64,000 nucleotides of DNA from Zavarzinia compransoris (lineage in GTDB: Bacteria > Pseudomonadota > Alphaproteobacteria > Zavarziniales > Zavarziniaceae), in contig NZ_QGLF01000005.1 of the NCBI RefSeq assembly GCF_003173055.1, positions 186,001 through 250,000 of the forward strand, given 5' to 3'. Positions 60,154 to 64,000 of this stretch are shown in pieces; positions within the stretch are counted from its first letter, which is position 1; each line of letters begins with the position of its first letter. The position numbers and the translations under genes were made by a program. Below the pieces are notes generated by a model, which saw only the letters and a program-made list of their open reading frames with translations, did not search any database and was not told the DNA's origin.

Positions 60154-60891
60154 ATGAACGAACTCGATTTCACCGGCCGCAACGTCCTGGTCGTGGGCGG
60201 TTCCAGCGGCATCGGCAACGGCATCGCGCGGGATTTCCGCCGCCGGGGCGCTGTCGTCCATGTCTGGGGCACAAGGCCGTCCGCCGCGGATTACGCCGGC
60301 AGCGAGGGTTCGGACCTGTCGGGCCTTGGCTATGATGCCGTCGATGTCGGCGATCCGGCGGCGCTCGAGATGGCCCCCGTTCCGTTTCCCCGCCTGGATG
60401 TGCTGGTCCTCAGCCAGGGCACCGTTCTCTACAAGCAGGGCGAATTCGCGCGCGCGGGCTGGGACCGGGTGATCGCGGTCAATCTCAACAGCGTGATGCA
60501 TTGCATCACGAAATTCCGCCCGTACCTGCGCGAGGCGCAAGGCTGCGTGGTCATCATCTCGTCCGTCTCGGGTTTCATCGCCAATCGGGGCAATCCGGCC
60601 TATGCCGCCTCGAAGGCGGGCGCCGTCGCCCTGACGCGGACGCTGGGCGAGGCGCTGGCGCCCGAAGGGATCCGGGTGAACGGCATCGCCCCCGGCCTCG
60701 TCGATACCAAGCTGACCAAGGTGACGACGGAACACCCCAAGCGCCGCGAGATGGCGCTGGCTGCCATCCCCCTCGGGCGCATGGGCACGCCCGCCGACAT
60801 GGCGGGGGCGGCGGCTTTCCTGGCCTCGCCGCTCGCCGCCTATGTCGTCGGCCAGACCCTGATCGTCGACGGCGGCCTGATCCTGTCCTGA
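60154..60891 (+). CDS. Short-chain dehydrogenase/reductase
   Basis: A 245-residue classical SDR. Cofactor motif [14 protein letters not shown], active-site Ser in [10 protein letters not shown], the YxxxK pair in [11 protein letters not shown], and the closing [13 protein letters not shown] and GQTLIVDGG. By analogy with LvaD it could oxidise or reduce a hydroxyacyl-CoA. It lies 21 bases after the phosphotransferase gene and 11 before the acyl-CoA dehydrogenase gene. GGGAGGGAGA gives a good ribosome binding site. Confidence 0.93.
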   Translation: MNELDFTGRNVLVVGGSSGIGNGIARDFRRRGAVVHVWGTRPSAADYAGSEGSDLSGLGYDAVDVGDPAALEMAPVPFPRLDVLVLSQGTVLYKQGEFARAGWDRVIAVNLNSVMHCITKFRPYLREAQGCVVIISSVSGFIANRGNPAYAASKAGAVALTRTLGEALAPEGIRVNGIAPGLVDTKLTKVTTEHPKRREMALAAIPLGRMGTPADMAGAAAFLASPLAAYVVGQTLIVDGGLILS

Positions 60892-60902
60892 CGGAGGCAA
60901 CC

Positions 60903-62141
60903 ATGAATTTCGAGCACAGCGACAAGACCCTGGCCCTGATCGCCCGCCTGACCGCCTTCATGGACGAGCACGTCTACCCGGTGGAAGCCGAGCGCCACGC
61001 CTTCACCCATGATCCGGCCAACCTGTGGCGGCCCTGGCCGGTGCTGGAGGACCTGAAGGCGCGGGCGCAGGCGGCGGGCCTCTGGAACCTGTTCCTGCCC
61101 CATGAATACGGGCGCTTCAGCCCCGGCCTCGGCAATCTCGACTATGCGCCGCTGGCGGAGATCATGGGCCGGGTGCCCTGGTCCTCGGAAATCTTCAACT
61201 GTTCCGCCCCGGATACCGGCAACATGGAGGTGCTGGCCAAATACGGCACGCCCGAACAGCAGGAGCGCTGGCTGGCGCCCCTGCTCGCCGGCGAGATCCG
61301 CTCCGCCTATCTGATGACGGAGCCGCGGGTCGCCTCGTCGGATGCGACCAATCTGGAAACCTCGATCGTGCGGGATGGCGGCGATTACGTCATCAACGGT
61401 TTGAAGTGGTGGATCTCGGGGATCATGGACCCGCGCTGCACCCTGCTGGTCGTCATGGGCAAGACCGATCCGGCCGCCCCGAGGCACCGCCAGCATTCCA
61501 CCATCATCGTGCCGCGCGACACGCCGGGGATCACGATCACCCGCAACCTCACGGTCTTCGGCAGCCATAATTCGCCGGGCGGCGAGGCCGAGGTGCTGCT
61601 CGAAAACGTGCGGGTGCCGGCGGAAAACCTGATCCTCGGCGAGGGGCGGGGCTTCGAGATCGCGCAAGGCCGCCTCGGGCCCGGGCGCATCCATCATTGC
61701 ATGCGCTCGATCGGCCAGGCCCAGCGGGCGCTGGAGATCATGGCCCGCCGGGTCGACGGGCGCATCGCCTTCGGCCGCCGGCTGGCGGACCAGAGCAGCA
61801 TCCGCCAGGATGTCGCGCGCTCCTATTGCGAGATCGAACAGGCCCGGCTTCTGACCCTGAAGGCGGCGGACCAGATGGACCGCTACGGCGCCAGGGGCGC
61901 GCGGGACCTGATCGCCGCGATCAAGATCGTCGCCCCCCGGATGGCGCAGGAGGTTGCCGACCGCGCCATCCAGGCCCATGGCGGCATGGGGGTGAGCGAC
62001 GACACGCCGATCGCTTCCTTCTTCGCCCTGAACCGCTTCCTGCGCATTGCCGACGGGCCGGACGAGGTCCATATGTCCCAACTCGGCAAGATGAAGATCG
62101 AGGATTATGCTGCGGCGGCGCAACGGGAACGGGGATCATGA
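60903..62141 (+). CDS. Acyl-CoA dehydrogenase family protein (ACAD11/LvaC-like)
   Basis: A 412-residue flavoprotein with the ACAD three-domain layout. FAD/substrate motifs: [54 protein letters not shown] and the C-terminal [15 protein letters not shown]. Enzymes of this sub-branch sit beside APH-type kinases and act on phosphorylated 4-hydroxyacyl-CoA, not in ordinary beta-oxidation. The start at 60903 has GGAGGC six bases upstream. Its stop overlaps the start of the phosphatase gene (ATGA). Confidence 0.9.
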   Translation: MNFEHSDKTLALIARLTAFMDEHVYPVEAERHAFTHDPANLWRPWPVLEDLKARAQAAGLWNLFLPHEYGRFSPGLGNLDYAPLAEIMGRVPWSSEIFNCSAPDTGNMEVLAKYGTPEQQERWLAPLLAGEIRSAYLMTEPRVASSDATNLETSIVRDGGDYVINGLKWWISGIMDPRCTLLVVMGKTDPAAPRHRQHSTIIVPRDTPGITITRNLTVFGSHNSPGGEAEVLLENVRVPAENLILGEGRGFEIAQGRLGPGRIHHCMRSIGQAQRALEIMARRVDGRIAFGRRLADQSSIRQDVARSYCEIEQARLLTLKAADQMDRYGARGARDLIAAIKIVAPRMAQEVADRAIQAHGGMGVSDDTPIASFFALNRFLRIADGPDEVHMSQLGKMKIEDYAAAAQRERGS

Positions 62142-62902
62142 CGGTGGTGGCTGGGCTTACCAATTTCCGGGATTTCGGCGGCTATGCGGCCGCGGGCGGG
62201 CGCCGGCTGGCGCGCGGGCGGCTGTTCCGCTCCGCCGGCCTGTCGGCCTTGAGCGACCGGGGGGTGGACGACTTGGGGCGGCTGAACCTCGGCCTGCTGG
62301 TCGACCTCCGCCATCCGCACGAGCGGCTGCGCGAACCGTCGCGCCTGCCGGCGGCCTTCGCCGGGCGCGTCTTGGCGACCGAAGGTGCGGCGGGCGGCGA
62401 TGCCGCCCATCTGGCCGGGCTGATCAGCGGCCTCGCCGACGGCGGCGAGGGGCGGCGGATGATGCTCGACTATTACCGCCACGCGCCCTTTTCCGAAGAC
62501 CGGCGCGACCTTTTCGCCCGCGCCATCACCGCCCTGGCCGAGACCGAGGGCGCGGCGCTGATCCATTGCACCGCGGGCAAGGACCGCACCGGCCTGCTGG
62601 TCGCCCTGATCCAGCATCTTCTCGGGGTGGCGCGGGCCGATATCATTGCCGAATACATGCGCTCGCTCGATGCCCTGGCCGAACTGGAGGCGGCGAGCAG
62701 CCGATGGCTGATCGCCCAGAACCTGCCGGGCGACCTGGGGCCCGGGGTGATGCGCGCCTTCGCCGGCGTCGATCCCGCCTATATCGAGGCCGGATTGGAT
62801 GCGATCGAGGCGGCCTGCGGCACGGTCGATGCCTATTGCCGCGACCTTCTCGGCCTCGGGCCCGCGGTCCGGGACAGGCTCGCCGCCCGGCTGTATGATT
62901 GA
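62138..62902 (+). CDS. Tyrosine-phosphatase-like (CX5R) phosphatase
   Basis: A 254-residue member of the protein tyrosine/serine phosphatase family (the PtpB/LipA-like type). The catalytic loop is [10 protein letters not shown] with C144 and R150; the N-terminal [26 protein letters not shown] and DLRHPHER are typical. It is soluble, without a leader. Its ATG overlaps the acyl-CoA dehydrogenase stop by four bases, so it belongs to the operon. Relatives dephosphorylate phosphotyrosine or phosphoinositides, but its place here raises the possibility of a phospho-metabolite substrate. Confidence 0.87.
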   Translation: MTVVAGLTNFRDFGGYAAAGGRRLARGRLFRSAGLSALSDRGVDDLGRLNLGLLVDLRHPHERLREPSRLPAAFAGRVLATEGAAGGDAAHLAGLISGLADGGEGRRMMLDYYRHAPFSEDRRDLFARAITALAETEGAALIHCTAGKDRTGLLVALIQHLLGVARADIIAEYMRSLDALAELEAASSRWLIAQNLPGDLGPGVMRAFAGVDPAYIEAGLDAIEAACGTVDAYCRDLLGLGPAVRDRLAARLYD

Positions 62903-62980
62903 GGGCGGGCCATCGTCACGGTTTGGAAACCTTCTTCTTCGATGGTTTCACCGGTCCAAAGCCCGACCAAGGAGGAGAAC

Positions 62981-63385
62981 ATGGGTGTTTTCGATTCGAT
63001 CAAAAGCCTGATCTTCGGCAAGGCGGAAGCCGCGCCCGCGCCGGAAGCGGCCGCGGAAGCCGCTCCCGCCCCCGTCGCTGAAGCGGCGGCGGCACCGGCC
63101 CCGGCTGCCCCGGCCGCGCCCGCGGCGGTGGTCGATGTCGCGGCGATCCTCGACCAGGCGGTGGCCGCCAGCGGCCAGAAGCTCGACTGGAAGCATTCCA
63201 TCGTCGACCTGCTGAAGGCGCTGAAGCTGGACAGCAGCCTGTCGTCGCGGAAGGAATTGGCCAAGGAACTGGGCTATACCGGCAGCACCGACGATTCCGC
63301 CGCCATGAACATCTGGCTGCACAAGGTGGTGATCCGCAAGCTGGCGGAGAACGGCGGCAAGGTTCCCGCCGATCTCCTGGACTGA
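62981..63385 (+). CDS. DUF3597 domain protein
   Basis: A 134-residue cytoplasmic protein: a short N-terminal helix (MGVFDSIKSLIFGKAE), an Ala/Pro/Glu-rich flexible linker (residues 17-57) and a helical DUF3597 domain (DVAAILDQAVAASGQKLDWKHSIVDLLKALKLD, then RKELAKELGYTGSTDDSAAMNIWLHKVV). Function unknown; some relatives lie beside BON/LysM proteins. The ribosome binding site GGAGGAG is the strongest consensus one in the window, which implies good expression. Monocistronic. Confidence 0.88.
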   Translation: MGVFDSIKSLIFGKAEAAPAPEAAAEAAPAPVAEAAAAPAPAAPAAPAAVVDVAAILDQAVAASGQKLDWKHSIVDLLKALKLDSSLSSRKELAKELGYTGSTDDSAAMNIWLHKVVIRKLAENGGKVPADLLD

Positions 63386-63412
63386 GGCTTAAAGCCCGGG
63401 GGGCGCCGGCGG

Positions 63413-64000
63413 TCAGTCCGCCAGCGCCTTGCCCGCCAGTTCGGCGACATTGCGCGACAGGCCGGGGAAGCCGGCGATACGCTCCAATTCCGCTTTCATC
63501 AGGGCGCCCAGGTCGGGCCGGTAGCGGCGCCAGCCGCCCAGGGGTTCCAACTGGCGCGCCGCCACCTGCGGGTTGATCAGGTCGACCTTCAGGATCTCGT
63601 TCGCCAGGAAGCGATAGCCGCTGCCGTCCGGCGCATGGAAGCGCCGGGGATTGCCCTGGGCGAAACTCGCGACCAGGGCGCGGAAGCGGTTGGGCGTGCG
63701 CCGGTCGAAGGCCGGATGGTCGAGCAGGCGGGTCACCCGCTCCAGCGCCTGGGCCGAAGGGTCGCGCGCCTGAAGCGCGAACCATTTGTCGACCACCAGG
63801 GGCTCGTCCTGCCAGCGGTGGTAGAATTCGGCCAGGGCCGTCTCGAATGCCGGCCCGCCGATCAGCATCAGGGCGGACAGGCCGCCCAGCGCCTGGGTCA
63901 TGTCGGCAGCATCGGCGGCATGGGATGCGGCGCGGGCAAGGTCGGCCGGGCCGGCGGCGGCGGCCAGCAGGTCGAGCACGCCGTTCCGCAGCGCCCGCCG
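63413..64000 (-). CDS. pepN: Aminopeptidase N, C-terminal part (5' end beyond window)
   Basis: The last 195 residues of an M1-family aminopeptidase. The zinc site (HExxH) lies outside the window. The visible helical C-terminal domain matches gammaproteobacterial/alphaproteobacterial PepN: RRALRNGVLDLL, ALAEFYHRWQDEPLVVDKWFALQA, VTRLLDHPAFDRRTPNRFRALVASFAQGNPRRFHA and YRFLANEILKVDLINPQVAARQLEPLGGW RRY. The call rests on this domain only and is well supported by it. Confidence 0.9.
   Translation of the reverse strand, partial: RRALRNGVLDLLAAAAGPADLARAASHAADAADMTQALGGLSALMLIGGPAFETALAEFYHRWQDEPLVVDKWFALQARDPSAQALERVTRLLDHPAFDRRTPNRFRALVASFAQGNPRRFHAPDGSGYRFLANEILKVDLINPQVAARQLEPLGGWRRYRPDLGALMKAELERIAGFPGLSRNVAELAGKALAD

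Noticed and set aside
1-64000. Mobile elements, prophage, CRISPR, toxin-antitoxin or restriction systems
   Set aside because: No transposase, integrase, spaced repeat array, terminal inverted repeats flanking a gene set, or defence gene was found; composition is even apart from short AT-rich promoter regions.

Overview
The window is chromosomal DNA from a very GC-rich alphaproteobacterium, probably a Rhodospirillales-like lineage. The lineage call rests on gene content and order, not on a database match: a divergent tsaD / hemC-hemD-mitofilin-hemY cluster, an ornithine-lipid acyltransferase (OlsB), an LpxH-like/PlcP-type phosphoesterase beside a glycosyltransferase, a candidate SuhB/MmgR-type small RNA, and RHH-type PutA. 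Coding density is very high, many neighbours overlap by 4 bases (ATGA/GTGA coupling), and no insertion sequence, prophage or CRISPR array is visible. No gene-free stretch exceeds 300 bases; the longest (27578-27875) carries the small RNA.

Layout. 1-5680: an acyl-CoA synthetase (cut by the window edge), TerC and CNNM/CBS membrane proteins, and propionyl-CoA synthetase behind a perfect tandem direct repeat. 5691-9425: a membrane fatty-acid hydroxylase, two small secreted proteins, and a divergent OmpR-type two-component system with a candidate box between them. 9507-17131: AmpG-like transporter, OlsB, Fe superoxide dismutase, an aminophosphonate-type FAD oxidase, prohibitin, MlrC-like peptidase and an XRE regulator with an inverted repeat at its start. 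17273-24382: TypA/BipA, two DUF3592 proteins, a Pat-type ligase-like/GNAT protein acetyltransferase and a quinone oxidoreductase. 24387-27577: glycosyltransferase plus PlcP/LpxH-like phosphoesterase, divergent from a lipid kinase; together they look like a membrane-lipid remodelling locus. 27731-29611: small RNA, GNAT, N-formylglutamate amidohydrolase and tRNA-Val(GAC).

29674-37966: a PNPOx-GAF-winged-helix regulator pair divergent from a hemerythrin protein, an NmrA-like protein overlapping a metal-ligand-less peptide deformylase homologue, an AmaB/AmaA-like aldehyde dehydrogenase plus FAD oxidase pair, and a MASE1-GGDEF cyclase. 38086-42475: trifunctional PutA with three operator-like sites at an exact 21-bp period, followed by an SRPBCC gene whose Shine-Dalgarno lies inside a perfect 12-bp hairpin. 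42491-46066: MarR-FUSC-DUF1656-HlyD efflux operon of the AaeXAB type. 46207-49786: ferredoxin, exonuclease III and a lipoprotein subtilase autotransporter.

49787-52805 is the least ordinary part: an ABC-exporter-like protein whose Walker A, Q-loop, signature, Walker B and H-loop are all degenerate and whose nucleotide-binding domain is interrupted by about 265 residues, paired with a stand-alone cyclic-nucleotide-binding protein whose binding motif is intact. 52837-58302 holds haem biosynthesis genes, with HemD and mitofilin in one open frame, divergent from tsaD. 59095-62902 is a phosphotransferase-SDR-acyl-CoA dehydrogenase-phosphatase operon resembling the lva (levulinate / 4-hydroxyacyl-CoA) system. 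The window ends with a DUF3597 gene and the 3' part of pepN.
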